Assembly: GCA_025210655.1 (NCBI GenBank)
Contig: JAOARG010000058.1
Span: forward strand, 1-42,095
Length of the DNA: 42,095 nt
Direction of reading: 5' to 3'
Origin: Bacillota bacterium
GTDB lineage: Bacteria; Bacillota; Clostridia; Peptostreptococcales; Acidaminobacteraceae
Shown here: in pieces, positions 8,005-17,258 of the stretch
Layout: every line of letters begins with the position of its first letter
Numbering within the stretch: the stretch's first letter is position 1
The notes under the pieces: generated by a model
The model's input: the letters and a program-made list of their open reading frames with translations, nothing else
Databases searched by the model: none
What the model was told of the DNA's origin: nothing
Translations under genes and position numbers: made by a program

Positions 8005-9722
8005 TTATTCACTCCTGTCTGCTTTTCCCATAGCCTCTTATAAAGACCATCTACCATACAAAGCTCATCATGGCGTCCAATTTGACTTATTTCTCCCTTG
8101 TCCATAACAATAATATTGTCAGCCTGAATAATTGATGAAAATTTGTGGGCTATGACAAATACAGTTTTATTTTCAATTAGACTATGGATACTTTCCTGGA
8201 TATCAACTTCATTTATTGGATCCACTCCGCTTGTTGCCTCATCGAGTATAATTATAGGCGAATCCTTTAGAATGGCCCTGGCAATTGCAATTCTTTGTTT
8301 TTCTCCCCCAGATAGGCTTGAACCACCTTCACCTATAAGAGTGTCATATCCTTCGGGAAGAGCCATTATAAAATCGTGGCACATTGCTTTTTTTGAGGCC
8401 TTGATTAAGTCCTCCTTACTGGCATTTTCTTTACCAAATCTTATATTGTTAGCAATAGTATCCTTGAATAAATAATTATCCTGAAAAACTACAGAAAACA
8501 TATCCATCAATTTTTCTATACTATAACTTCTAATATCATTGTTACCTATAAGTATTTCGCCATCTTCTAAATCCCAAAATCTTAGGAGAAGTTGCATAAG
8601 GGTGGTTTTTCCACTTCCAGACGAGCCTACAATGGCTGTCATGCTATTTTCCTTAGAAGAAAAGCTGATGTTTTTTATTACTTCATCGTGATCATACTTG
8701 AAAGAAACATTCTTAAACTGTACATCATATGATTTTGGACTTGTATTATTACTGCCTTCAGCAATTACTTCCATATGATTGAGATATTCAAGTCTATCAA
8801 GACTGCTATTCATTGAAGTAAGTGTTCCTGAATAAGCTGAAAGTATTTCAAAAGGTTGATACAGCTGTATGCCTACAACTAAAAACATAAGAAGTAAGGA
8901 GAAGTCTATTGTTGACTGGGCATACATTCTACTTCCTATCAGTGTTACAATTCCAAGTCCCATATACATGACAAATGAATATGATTGTAGAAGAGGAATA
9001 ATCTTTGTGTCTTTCTTTATAGTGTTTTTAGAAAAACTAGTGAAAAGATCCTTCATTCTATTCTTATGGATATCTTCTACATTGTAGGCCTTAATTGTTG
9101 AAAGTCCTTGAGTATACTCTATTGTGCTGTCGGTGATCTCGCTGTGGGATTTGACCGATAGATTTCTTGATAATACATACATTTTTCTAATAATTTTCCC
9201 AAGTATTAGTGTAAGTGGTAGACCAGAGAAAAATGCCAAGCTTAAAATTGGATTAATTGTCCATAGTAATATAAAAGTGAAAGTCAGGGTTGCAATACTT
9301 GAGACTACTTTTGATATAAGCTGCATACCATATAACTCAATCTGAGTAAGTTCATGGGTGATAATTGTATTAATCTCACCAAGTGTAGAACCGTAAAACT
9401 GTCCTAGGGCCATGCTTTTAAGTAGTCCTCCTATATCCTTTCTCTCCTGGGCGATTACACTGTAACCGACACTACTAATTGTTGATATTTCCTTATATCT
9501 TAGGAAATATCCCAGAGCACTGGATCCTATTAGGGCCAATGTATAGAAGATAAGTATATTTATATTTAATGTTTTATCTGCTAGGGACATAATAAAAAAG
9601 TACATTACTATAAGTGGCAGACATGATGAAAAGCTATCAAGTATACCGTATAGTATTCCTTTATATACATTAGATTTGAATTTTTCTGATAGATTTATGA
9701 TTCTTTTCATTGCTTTAAACAT
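7983..9722 (-). CDS. ABC exporter-fold half transporter 2 (YbtQ/IrtB-like)
   Basis: About 579 residues: an N-terminal six-helix transmembrane domain (about 1-310) fused to an ATPase domain (about 335-575) with Walker A GSSGSGKTT, signature LSGGEKQR, Walker B IIILDEATSGVDP and H-loop IAHKFS. It is paired with a second, similar gene, as in the YbtPQ and IrtAB siderophore importers, which use an exporter-type fold. I place the start at the ATG 9722 (AAGGAGG seven bases upstream), forming a TGATG overlap with the previous stop; a GTG three bases earlier is possible. Direction of transport is not provable from sequence. Both ATP sites look complete. Confidence 0.88.
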   Translation of the reverse strand: MFKAMKRIINLSEKFKSNVYKGILYGILDSFSSCLPLIVMYFFIMSLADKTLNINILIFYTLALIGSSALGYFLRYKEISTISSVGYSVIAQERKDIGGLLKSMALGQFYGSTLGEINTIITHELTQIELYGMQLISKVVSSIATLTFTFILLWTINPILSLAFFSGLPLTLILGKIIRKMYVLSRNLSVKSHSEITDSTIEYTQGLSTIKAYNVEDIHKNRMKDLFTSFSKNTIKKDTKIIPLLQSYSFVMYMGLGIVTLIGSRMYAQSTIDFSLLLMFLVVGIQLYQPFEILSAYSGTLTSMNSSLDRLEYLNHMEVIAEGSNNTSPKSYDVQFKNVSFKYDHDEVIKNISFSSKENSMTAIVGSSGSGKTTLMQLLLRFWDLEDGEILIGNNDIRSYSIEKLMDMFSVVFQDNYLFKDTIANNIRFGKENASKEDLIKASKKAMCHDFIMALPEGYDTLIGEGGSSLSGGEKQRIAIARAILKDSPIIILDEATSGVDPINEVDIQESIHSLIENKTVFVIAHKFSSIIQADNIIVMDKGEISQIGRHDELCMVDGLYKRLWEKQTGVNKWKIKEA

Positions 9723-11458
9723 CACATCACCTCCTTAGATGTAAGGTCATATCCTAGTGATTTTTTGTACTTATCATATAGTTCTTTATATTTACCACCA
9801 GTTTCTAGCAAATTGCTATGCCTACCTATTTGAGAAATGCTTCCCTTGTCTAGGGTTACAATTTGATCTGCATCAGTAATTGTTGACAATCTATGGGCAA
9901 TTGCCAGTACAGTTTTGTTTTTAGAAAGATTGCTAATGGCTCTTTGGATCTCCATTTGATTTTCACTATCTGAAGAAGACGTCGCTTCATCAAGAATTAT
10001 TATTGGAGCGTCCTTAAGTATTGCCCTAGCAATTGCAATTCTTTGTTTTTCTCCCCCAGATAGGGACATTTCAAGACCACCAACCATAGTATCAAGACCC
10101 TTTTTGTTTATAAAAGAATCGCATGAAGCAAGTTTTGCAGCCTTAAGTATTTCTTCATCACTTGCATTTGGTTTTCCCATTCTTATATTGTTTCTAATAG
10201 TGTCCTTAAGTATGACGGTATCTTGGAAAACAAAACTTATGGTATTCATAAGCTGATTCATGGGAATTTTGTTGATATTTACATTTCCTATGTAAATACT
10301 ACCTTGACTAGGATCCCAGAATCTAGCTGATAATTTACCTACCGTACTTTTTCCACATCCAGAGCTTCCTACAAGAGCTGTAAGCTTCTTTTCATTTGCA
10401 CTAAAGGAAATGTTCTCAAGTGCATTAATTCCTTCTACATAGCTAAATGATACATTTTCAAAAGTTATGGAATAGTCTTCTAGTTTTATCTCTTCTTCCT
10501 TATAGTCCATCTCTGCTGTTTCAAGAAACTCTTGAATTACAAAGTATGACTGTTGTATCATGGGGAATGTATCTGTAAATTCTCCTAATTTAACAAGGGG
10601 AACGAAGAAAGAGAAAGACATAAGTAGAAAAAACACAATCTTTCCAAGACCAATACTTCCATTTAAATAAAGAATTCCACTTACAGGTATTAAAAGTAAT
10701 AGATTAGCCTTAAGAAGTACATTGAATCCAGTCATGTATTTCCAGCATCCCTTATACCAGTCAAGAACATAGTATCTAAAATTATCAATAGAGGCAGAAA
10801 GTTTCTTAGACGAACTGCTTGTCTTGTTGAAAGTTCTGATAACTTGCATTCCCTGTATATATTCAATAAGTGACATGTTCATTTCCCCTAATGAATTACC
10901 GTAATTCTCCATCTTTTCCTCACATCCGACCATCATGCCAGATAAGATTTTATAGGCTACTGGGATTACTATGAGAACTGAAATAGCAAGTCTATAGTCC
11001 ATTATTATTAGTAAAACGCCTGTAAAAATACTTATACCGATACTACTAGTTACTTCTGGGATACTATGGGCCATAAATTTTTCTAGTGTTTCAACATCAT
11101 CTACTAGTAGTTTTTTATAGTGGCCGCTATCATACTCTTGAGCCTTTCCTAAAGATATTCTGTTTAGTTTCTCGATAATTTCCATACGGATATCCCTAAG
11201 TAAATCAGCTGTTGTGCTGTGGGATATATAAGAAGACAGTGCGAAAAAAGCAAATCTCATAATAAGGGATATAAAGATAAATATTATATATTTACTTACA
11301 TCACCACTGCCTTGGTATAATTGCACTACTATCTTATAAATCATATAGTATGGTAGAATCGAGAAAAGAACAGATAAAAGACCAAGTAATACAGAAATAA
11401 TAAAACCCCTTTTCTTTGGGGAACAAATTAAAATAAGATCTTTAATACTGTTAATCAT
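9722..11458 (-). CDS. ABC exporter-fold half transporter 1 (YbtP/IrtA-like)
   Basis: First gene of the seven-gene transport operon, 578 residues. Six membrane helices (about 1-310) precede an ATPase domain with Walker A GSSGCGKST, Q-loop SFVFQDT, signature LSGGEKQR, Walker B IIILDEATSSSDSE and H-loop IAHRLS. It probably dimerises with the next gene's product. The nearest good ribosome site (GGGAGG, 11491-11496) is 32 bases from the ATG, and the hairpin TAGTCAT-TT-ATGACTA lies between them. No in-frame alternative start exists after the TGA at about 11471-11473, so the ATG is kept. The promoter carries a Fur-like box, so iron-starvation control is likely. Confidence 0.88.
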   Translation of the reverse strand: MINSIKDLILICSPKKRGFIISVLLGLLSVLFSILPYYMIYKIVVQLYQGSGDVSKYIIFIFISLIMRFAFFALSSYISHSTTADLLRDIRMEIIEKLNRISLGKAQEYDSGHYKKLLVDDVETLEKFMAHSIPEVTSSIGISIFTGVLLIIMDYRLAISVLIVIPVAYKILSGMMVGCEEKMENYGNSLGEMNMSLIEYIQGMQVIRTFNKTSSSSKKLSASIDNFRYYVLDWYKGCWKYMTGFNVLLKANLLLLIPVSGILYLNGSIGLGKIVFFLLMSFSFFVPLVKLGEFTDTFPMIQQSYFVIQEFLETAEMDYKEEEIKLEDYSITFENVSFSYVEGINALENISFSANEKKLTALVGSSGCGKSTVGKLSARFWDPSQGSIYIGNVNINKIPMNQLMNTISFVFQDTVILKDTIRNNIRMGKPNASDEEILKAAKLASCDSFINKKGLDTMVGGLEMSLSGGEKQRIAIARAILKDAPIIILDEATSSSDSENQMEIQRAISNLSKNKTVLAIAHRLSTITDADQIVTLDKGSISQIGRHSNLLETGGKYKELYDKYKKSLGYDLTSKEVM

Positions 11459-11509
11459 ATTAATTAGTAGTCATAAATGACTACATTACCTCCCTTCGCA
11501 AAAAAATGA

Positions 11510-11542
11510 AAATGATTATACTTCTCAACACAAGTTGAATTA
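11510..11542 (-). promoter_or_regulatory. Fur-like box, -10 element and shared operator upstream of the transport operon
   Basis: GAAAATGATTATACTTCTC (11510-11528) matches the left two-thirds of the Fur consensus. On the minus strand it covers a perfect TATAAT (11517-11522). Immediately upstream is the inverted repeat TCAAC-acaa-GTTGA (11527-11540), part of the 13-mer ACACAAGTTGAAT (11530-11542), which is repeated exactly at 12700-12712 ahead of the AraC-type gene. I read the latter as a likely activator site. No good -35 is seen, which fits activator dependence. Confidence 0.55.
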
Positions 11543-11583
11543 TATAATCATTTAATCTCTTATTCTGCTCCATAAGGGAGTAT

Positions 11584-12573
11584 TTATAGCCCAAATTGAA
11601 AATCTTTGGGATTTTTTCCGTAAACATTTTTAAAATTTCTAGAAAAGTGACTAATATTTATATAGCCGATCTCATAGGCCACTTCACTAACATTTAGTTC
11701 TCCTTCCTTAAGAAGCTCCATAGCCTTCATCATTCTTTGTTGTTTAACGTAGGCAAAGATTGTCATATTGTATTGTTGCTTGAATGATTTTTTAAGTTTA
11801 TACTGATTTAACCCCACTGATTCAGATAGTTCGGCTATTGATAGTGGTGAGGATAAATTGTCCTCAATGATATTTCGCGCCTTATCGAGAGAGGCCTTAC
11901 TTGCCTTATCAAGGTAGAGATTGTTTTCTGAAGCATTAGATCTAATAAATTTCTTCTCTATAACATGTGACAATGCTTCAATAGATTTGGATTGCAAATA
12001 TAGTGCTTTAACTGCGTTAGAAAAGTCACATTCTAACATTTGCTTAAATATATACTTTAGTTCAGAACTAGGTCTTATAGGTTCTGTTAGATACTTGTAA
12101 AAGCCCTGGGACTTATCCTTGAAAATTTTCGAGTATTCCTTCGAGTTAGACATATTGCTATTTACAAAAGTGTCTTCAGCCATAATGGTAATATATCTTA
12201 TGTGTCTACCTTCCACAAACTTCATAGTTCCCTTCATTGTGTCCCTAAAGAAAATACTCATCTTATCACTAGAAAGGTTTAATTCACCCAAATCATCCAC
12301 TTCATTAAAAACATTTCCAGATACAACGTAATTAATCTCCATGGGCATCTTGTCCATCTGGTATTTGAATCCCAGTGACTTTTTTAATCTAAGATCAATA
12401 ATGCATATTTCAATACCGCTATTAAAGGAAATCTTCTCTAGGTAACCGTCTCCTATATCTTTATCTACAATATATTTAGAATACATACCTGTATCTTTAT
12501 GTACAAAATTACACTCCTCAACAAAGTAGGAGTAAAAATCATCGATATTCTTAACCATATAATTGCTGTTCAA
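11584..12573 (-). CDS. AraC-family regulator, probable metallophore-responsive activator (YbtA/PchR-like)
   Basis: About 330 residues. The C-terminal 100 residues hold two helix-turn-helix units of the AraC family (LSIAELSESVGLNQYKLKK and VSEVAYEIGYINISHFSRNF). The N-terminal ligand domain resembles PchR/YbtA-type regulators only in length. The start is best placed at a TTG (12573), with GGAGG eight bases upstream. An upstream in-frame ATG at 12594 abuts the Fur-like box and has no ribosome site. It lies just ahead of the transport operon on the same strand, and both promoters carry a Fur-like site and a common 13-mer, so I infer it activates the operon when the chelate is present. Confidence 0.85.
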   Translation of the reverse strand: MNSNYMVKNIDDFYSYFVEECNFVHKDTGMYSKYIVDKDIGDGYLEKISFNSGIEICIIDLRLKKSLGFKYQMDKMPMEINYVVSGNVFNEVDDLGELNLSSDKMSIFFRDTMKGTMKFVEGRHIRYITIMAEDTFVNSNMSNSKEYSKIFKDKSQGFYKYLTEPIRPSSELKYIFKQMLECDFSNAVKALYLQSKSIEALSHVIEKKFIRSNASENNLYLDKASKASLDKARNIIEDNLSSPLSIAELSESVGLNQYKLKKSFKQQYNMTIFAYVKQQRMMKAMELLKEGELNVSEVAYEIGYINISHFSRNFKNVYGKNPKDFQFGL

Positions 12574-12594
12574 TCTACACGCCTCCAATGACAT

Positions 12595-12637
12595 TGATTC
12601 TCAATATCATTATATTACTTTATCTTATGTCTGTAAA
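12595..12637 (-). promoter_or_regulatory. Promoter with Fur-like box for the AraC-type gene
   Basis: On the minus strand, TTTACA (12632-12637), a 17-base spacer and TATAAT (12609-12614) form a good sigma-A promoter. The 15-mer TGATATTGAGAATCA (12595-12609) directly follows and matches the 7-1-7 Fur inverted repeat at most positions, so bound repressor would block the start site. Confidence 0.65.
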
Positions 12638-12699
12638 TATGAATTGTACTTGCAAATAAAGAATGTTTAATGAATCGTGCAATACAGAAATTTAATATT

Positions 12700-12729
12700 A
12701 CACAAGTTGAATATCAACAAGGTTGATAT
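12700..12729. promoter_or_regulatory. Candidate AraC-family operator
   Basis: The 13-mer ACACAAGTTGAAT (12700-12712) is identical to 11530-11542. It is followed by the perfect palindrome ATATCAAC-AAG-GTTGATAT (12711-12729). The site lies about 65-95 bases upstream of the -35 of the regulator gene, a normal place for an autoregulatory AraC site. No plus-strand gene beyond it is convincing. Confidence 0.5.
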
Positions 12730-13039
12730 GGTTGTTTGAGTGGATTCCAGTAAGGTTGGAATTTTGTAGAACTCTGTTTCGTGGTGAATGGTATCTATGG
12801 GGCTGTGTGTTTTCAACTCATTCGTCTAAGGAATGGATTTCTGGAAACTATAAACATTACGTAATAGATGTGACTTGTGTTATATTATACAAATGTAATA
12901 TTGACTATTTGTATTTATGTAAGACTTTCTCCCCTGCCCTTTTATTGGGGGAGATATGTAGAAGAAATAAACCCTTACCGAGAATAAATTCCATGATAAG
13001 GGTTATAAATTGTTACTATTAAATTATTAGAGCATAAAA
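12730..13039. other. Gene-free stretch
   Basis: No credible gene. The only visible element is the hairpin AACCCTTA..TAAGGGTT (about 12971-13007), which can act as a weak terminator for the minus-strand gene ending at 13040. Confidence 0.5.
12971..13007 (-). terminator. Possible terminator after the SLH/transglutaminase gene
   Basis: AAACCCTTA pairs with TAAGGGTT around a loop of about 20 bases. On the minus strand it is followed by TTTATTTCTTC rather than a clean T run. Confidence 0.45.
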
Positions 13040-15100
13040 CTAATCAGCATTTGGATACCTGTTTTTATCCCACTTATGGGTATTCCAGAATTCTTGACCT
13101 GTTTTGTTAAAATAGTCATATCTAATAGGATCACTAAAGTTTCTTAGATTGCCACTTGAAGTATCTACATGTCTATAGTTGCCATTTATATTAACAATAT
13201 TCCAAGCATGTCCTGATAATGGAGCATCGTCTGATGTTGCGAAGACATTACCTCTGATTATTTCTGTATCAAGACCTGCCTCCTTAGCCAATTCATCGAA
13301 GGAATAGGCAAATCCATCACAAACAGCCATACCATTCACCAAGGCACCATACAAAGTATGATCCACAGAAGGAACTGTATTCTTATTATAGTTTTCGTGA
13401 TCATATTTTACGTGTGTAACTATATAATCATGAATAACTTTTACTTTCTCTTCATCTGACATATCATCTGAAATAATTTCAGCTACTATATCCTTAGCTT
13501 TTTCCTCTGCATAATTCTGATTTTCTTCTAATTTATTATTTCTAGTTTCAGCTTCAAATACTTGAGCATTTAATTTAGCAGTTTCTTCGTAACTTTTTCT
13601 CATCCAAGTAATTTCAACATCATCTTTTATCTTTTCAAGCCCTGACGTATCCCTTATATAATCTTTAATAACAAGTGTTTTAAGATTTGTCAGATTATCT
13701 ATTCCGTCTAAATTATCTAAATCTTTACTAGCGAATATTTCAAGGTATTCTAAAGATTCTATATCAAATATATCCTTTATATTATCAGGATTTATATCAT
13801 TGACCTTCAAATAAGTTAGATTATCTAATTTACTAAGATCATCAAAGGTAACATTCTCAGAATAGGCTCTTAAAGTTATTTTCTCAATATTGGCCAATAA
13901 CTCGATATTTTTAAAGTTACTTAGACCGTAGTCCTTAGGAATAAAATCAAGCTCTTTAATATTTAGGAGGTCATTTGAAGTAATTTTGTCTATATCCTTA
14001 TTGTAAACTATTCTATCGACTAATTTTCTTAGCCCCTTGTTTGTAAACTCTATTTTTCCTTCAACGGCTACATCAATTGAGACGTCAAAATACTCATGAA
14101 GATAAACTTTACCCTCTATAGTATAAGAGCCTGGCTCAATAGCCCTATAATAGTTTTTATACTTTGAGTCGTTTAGTTGATCTTGATCCCAACGAATTCC
14201 AAAATCAGCTTCACTACCGTCATCCATCTTTACATGTACCTGATTTGGTAGATAAACCTCTTGGCCTACAGTTGTATTTACAGTATTAAATTTATCCAGT
14301 AATTTCACTACCCGAGGACTTTCTTCTATCTCTTTAACTACTTCCTTTTTCTTTTCTACAGTAGTCACTGTTTCCTTTTTATTATCATTTTTTGTTATTA
14401 TCTCCTCTTCATTACTATTATTTTTAAAATTAGCTAGCTTTTCTTCACGTATTTCAAAGAATCCATCTAGCTTATCACTATATGTTACTACTTCTTCATC
14501 AATAAGTTTTTCGATTGGTCTAGTATCCGAGTCTTTATACTTTTGTTTTAAGGTAACATAAGAAAGCTCAACCATCTGCTTACGCTTAAATTCTTTGTTT
14601 AGCTGAAAAGCATAGTAATCTGGAATCATACCCTTCTCATACATAAAATCCAGAGCATCAGCCCATGAGAAGTCCCCAGCTTTATCATCATAGCCAAGAG
14701 ATCTTAGCATAAGAGTCGCAAAAGAATTTCCGTTAATCAGATCTTCAGAACCAAACTTACTAGCACTTATTCCCTTGGTTAAACCTTTTTGATACATATA
14801 ACCAACATATGGACTTGCCCAATCAGGTACGTCTGTAAAAGGGTGTGAATAATCTTTTTTAAGGGCTTCTTCTTCTTTTCCAATAATTCTAATAAGCATA
14901 ACAGAACTTTCCGCCCTTGTTGGTTTTCTTTGTAAGTCGAAACTTCCGTTTGAGCCCTTAAGTAATCCAGCAGTGCTAAGTGCATGAGTGTACTTAGTAT
15001 TATTTAAGTAATCATCATCATTACCCTCTGCAAACCCAAGGGATGAAGTAGATAATGTTATAGCTAATAGTGTCCCTAAAACTAGTTTTTTGTTAAACAT
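13040..15100 (-). CDS. Secreted SLH / Ig-like / leucine-rich / transglutaminase-like protein
   Basis: A 686-residue exported protein with a signal peptide (1-24, ending GFAEG). Two SLH-type repeats follow (about 30-160; PTRAESSVMLIRI and PFTDVPDWASPYV), then a lysine/glutamate-rich linker, a Big_4-like Ig domain (about 265-350, TVGQEVYLPNQVHVKMDDGS), four or five short leucine-rich repeats (about 385-490, NLTYLKV, SLEYLEI, NLKTLVI) and a C-terminal transglutaminase-like domain with catalytic-type Cys594 (AVCDGFAYSF), His631 (GHAWN) and Asp646 (HVDTSSG). The design suggests a cell-wall-anchored protein that cross-links or cleaves surface or host peptides; bacterial members are often proteases. 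GGGGGA lies before the ATG. It is a separate transcription unit. Confidence 0.85.
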   Translation of the reverse strand: MFNKKLVLGTLLAITLSTSSLGFAEGNDDDYLNNTKYTHALSTAGLLKGSNGSFDLQRKPTRAESSVMLIRIIGKEEEALKKDYSHPFTDVPDWASPYVGYMYQKGLTKGISASKFGSEDLINGNSFATLMLRSLGYDDKAGDFSWADALDFMYEKGMIPDYYAFQLNKEFKRKQMVELSYVTLKQKYKDSDTRPIEKLIDEEVVTYSDKLDGFFEIREEKLANFKNNSNEEEIITKNDNKKETVTTVEKKKEVVKEIEESPRVVKLLDKFNTVNTTVGQEVYLPNQVHVKMDDGSEADFGIRWDQDQLNDSKYKNYYRAIEPGSYTIEGKVYLHEYFDVSIDVAVEGKIEFTNKGLRKLVDRIVYNKDIDKITSNDLLNIKELDFIPKDYGLSNFKNIELLANIEKITLRAYSENVTFDDLSKLDNLTYLKVNDINPDNIKDIFDIESLEYLEIFASKDLDNLDGIDNLTNLKTLVIKDYIRDTSGLEKIKDDVEITWMRKSYEETAKLNAQVFEAETRNNKLEENQNYAEEKAKDIVAEIISDDMSDEEKVKVIHDYIVTHVKYDHENYNKNTVPSVDHTLYGALVNGMAVCDGFAYSFDELAKEAGLDTEIIRGNVFATSDDAPLSGHAWNIVNINGNYRHVDTSSGNLRNFSDPIRYDYFNKTGQEFWNTHKWDKNRYPNAD

Positions 15101-15152
15101 ATTTTCCCCCTATAAAAAATGAATGTTATGAGTATTATATCATATACAGAAA

Positions 15153-15180
15153 AATCTGGACAAAGAAAATTGTCCAGATT
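15153..15180 (-). terminator. Intrinsic terminator
   Basis: Stem AATCTGGAC / GTCCAGATT (9 bp) with TTTTTCTG following on the minus strand. It ends the gene at 15189-17126. Confidence 0.8.
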
Positions 15181-15188
15181 AATTGCTT

Positions 15189-17126
15189 TTAATATGAAGA
15201 TATCATAATCCTATCTTCTTCAAAGTTTAGTTCTATAGTGATAATAGTATTGTCAGCTACTTTACGTGCTTTATGTTTTATTGACTTACTACTATTTATT
15301 TCAAAATTTTCATTTCCTTCTAAAAGTTTATACTTTTCTACAGTTTCTACACCATTTTTTACTGATACAAATGATATATCACCCTTATAGTAATCTTTTA
15401 AATCCCAATACCAATTATCCCCTTGATTTGAATGCTGCACAGGGTTAGTGAATATAGAAGAAGTTACTTTGGTTGTGTAGTAGTAAGGTACACGGTAGAA
15501 AATCATATTATTGTTTGGATTGATCTTATCTTTGATTTCAAGGCCCCATGGGTAGGAATCTATAAGCATGTCATTAGAAAATGCATAATGTACAATATGA
15601 TTTGCTTTATCTACGATTCTACCTGTTTTATAATACGTTTCATTGAAATCTATCATATTCATTTTAAGATTACTATCACGAGTAAAGAATTGCAGGATAT
15701 GATTAGAAGTTACCACCAATTTGATGTTTTCTAATCCTGAATTATAAACGCCGGAATGTAGATCGTAAAATTCAAGTTTATTAGCTTGTGTAGTAGGCTC
15801 TTTGATAGTTTTCGAAATTCCTAAAAGACTTAATTGATATTCCCACATACTATCTAAAGTAGCGTTCGCTATATTGTTATCCCCTATTGCATGAACAATT
15901 GACCCATTAGCATTATATATTTTAGGTGGTGTGATACTGTTATGTTCATATCCTGAGTATTTATTAACAATATAATTATTTGGGTCTATTTGCGCATAGA
16001 AATTCGGATCATAATTTTCTTGTGGATAGAAGACCAGATTGTTAGAACTGAAAACCATTCTAACACCATAATTATTAACTACTTCTTCTACAGCTTTTAT
16101 TAAATCGTCAGAGTTGTAGCTTTTATCACTGACATCTATAAGAGCTGATTCAGTTTTTTTAATTGATCCGTCTTTTCTAAAGTATATTTCTCTACGGATT
16201 TTAAATAATTTGCCTTCAAAAGACTTTATTTCTTTTTTGTACTTAAGTCCTGTACTTTCTAAAAATTTGTCAAACTTGAATTTGCTAGAAAAACCATAGG
16301 TATTCTTACTGTGGTAAGTAAAATAGTGATCAGTTCCAATAAAATCACTGCTTGGTCTGTATCCGTCTCCGAAGTATGAAGTATATTCTATTGCTTTATC
16401 AATTGAAGTTTTATTCAAATACTTATATTTGTCAGCATTTTTAATTAAAAACTCACAAAATTCTGGATGAGTATCTTTAATAGTTTTAATATCAACATAA
16501 TACTTGTCTGCAATTACGTTTCCTAAAGATAGTTTATAAGCATTGTAACCCTTGTCCTTGGAAAATCTTTCATATTCTAAGAATGAGTCTTTTTGAAAAT
16601 CTCTATAAGGTGATATTTTTGTATTTAAACTATTAAGAACACCCTTTTCCTCAAATACCTTTTTAAAAACACTTTTGTTAGCGTCTGTTATATAAAATAG
16701 AACACCATTGTTAGAAAAGTTTTTCTTGTAAGAATCAAATTCATCCTTAGTAAAAACCTTTACAATCTCGTCTTGCCTTTCATAAAAAACATATGCGCTA
16801 TTAAAACCAATTTCTAGTATATCAAGTACTTTGTAATCTGATTTCATCATAGCAGCTGTATTAGTTTCGTCATAATAAGATGTATCAATAATAGTGTAGC
16901 GTGTTATTGTTTCGCCGATATCGATGGTACTTCTAGGAATATCTCCACCAATCTTCCAGCTTTTAAGAGCTAATGAGTGAAAATCCTCAAGGCTCATATC
17001 ATAGTGATAATACTTTTGTGTGTTTTCAACAGCTCCTACTTTTTCTTGACCATATGTAAGGCCTGTAAATAGTGTTATGATTACTAAAATCAAACACATT
17101 GTGCAAGATACTTTGATGCTTTTCAT
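15189..17126 (-). CDS. Secreted protein of an unrecognised paralogous family (member 1)
   Basis: I do not recognise this 645-residue protein. It has a signal peptide ending about LTYGQE and no further membrane helices. It is clearly paralogous to the proteins at 20544-22478 and 22608-23816: all three share an N-terminal KYYxYDxSLxxFHS block, a YKVxDIxE...(K/E)IVKVF(T/S)xxEF block, and GNVIAxKYxxxxxxIxxxHPEFCE near residue 205. The C-terminus ends EDRIMISSY, almost as in member 2. No enzyme motif or anchor was found. GGGGGA precedes the ATG, and a terminator follows, so it is transcribed alone. It lies in a run of exported proteins, and a surface or secreted role is inferred. Confidence 0.8.
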   Translation of the reverse strand: MKSIKVSCTMCLILVIITLFTGLTYGQEKVGAVENTQKYYHYDMSLEDFHSLALKSWKIGGDIPRSTIDIGETITRYTIIDTSYYDETNTAAMMKSDYKVLDILEIGFNSAYVFYERQDEIVKVFTKDEFDSYKKNFSNNGVLFYITDANKSVFKKVFEEKGVLNSLNTKISPYRDFQKDSFLEYERFSKDKGYNAYKLSLGNVIADKYYVDIKTIKDTHPEFCEFLIKNADKYKYLNKTSIDKAIEYTSYFGDGYRPSSDFIGTDHYFTYHSKNTYGFSSKFKFDKFLESTGLKYKKEIKSFEGKLFKIRREIYFRKDGSIKKTESALIDVSDKSYNSDDLIKAVEEVVNNYGVRMVFSSNNLVFYPQENYDPNFYAQIDPNNYIVNKYSGYEHNSITPPKIYNANGSIVHAIGDNNIANATLDSMWEYQLSLLGISKTIKEPTTQANKLEFYDLHSGVYNSGLENIKLVVTSNHILQFFTRDSNLKMNMIDFNETYYKTGRIVDKANHIVHYAFSNDMLIDSYPWGLEIKDKINPNNNMIFYRVPYYYTTKVTSSIFTNPVQHSNQGDNWYWDLKDYYKGDISFVSVKNGVETVEKYKLLEGNENFEINSSKSIKHKARKVADNTIITIELNFEEDRIMISSY

Positions 17127-17210
17127 TAACTTTCCCCCTATAGTATGTTAATTGTGTTAATAAAAAAATTATAGCAAATTGCTTTTGATATTACAATATA
17201 TCTAAAATCA

Positions 17211-17241
17211 AACCCAAGTACATCCCATATGTACTTGGGTT
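17211..17241 (-). terminator. Intrinsic terminator
   Basis: Perfect 11-bp stem AACCCAAGTAC / GTACTTGGGTT with TTTGATTTTAG downstream on the minus strand. It ends the lipase gene. Confidence 0.75.
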
Positions 17242-17258
17242 CAAAATATCAATGCTAA

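Noticed and set aside
12723..13022. Plus-strand open frame of 99 codons
   Set aside because: No ribosome site, Trp/Cys-rich composition unlike its neighbours, and its 3' end runs through the terminator hairpin of the opposite gene. It overlaps the candidate operator.
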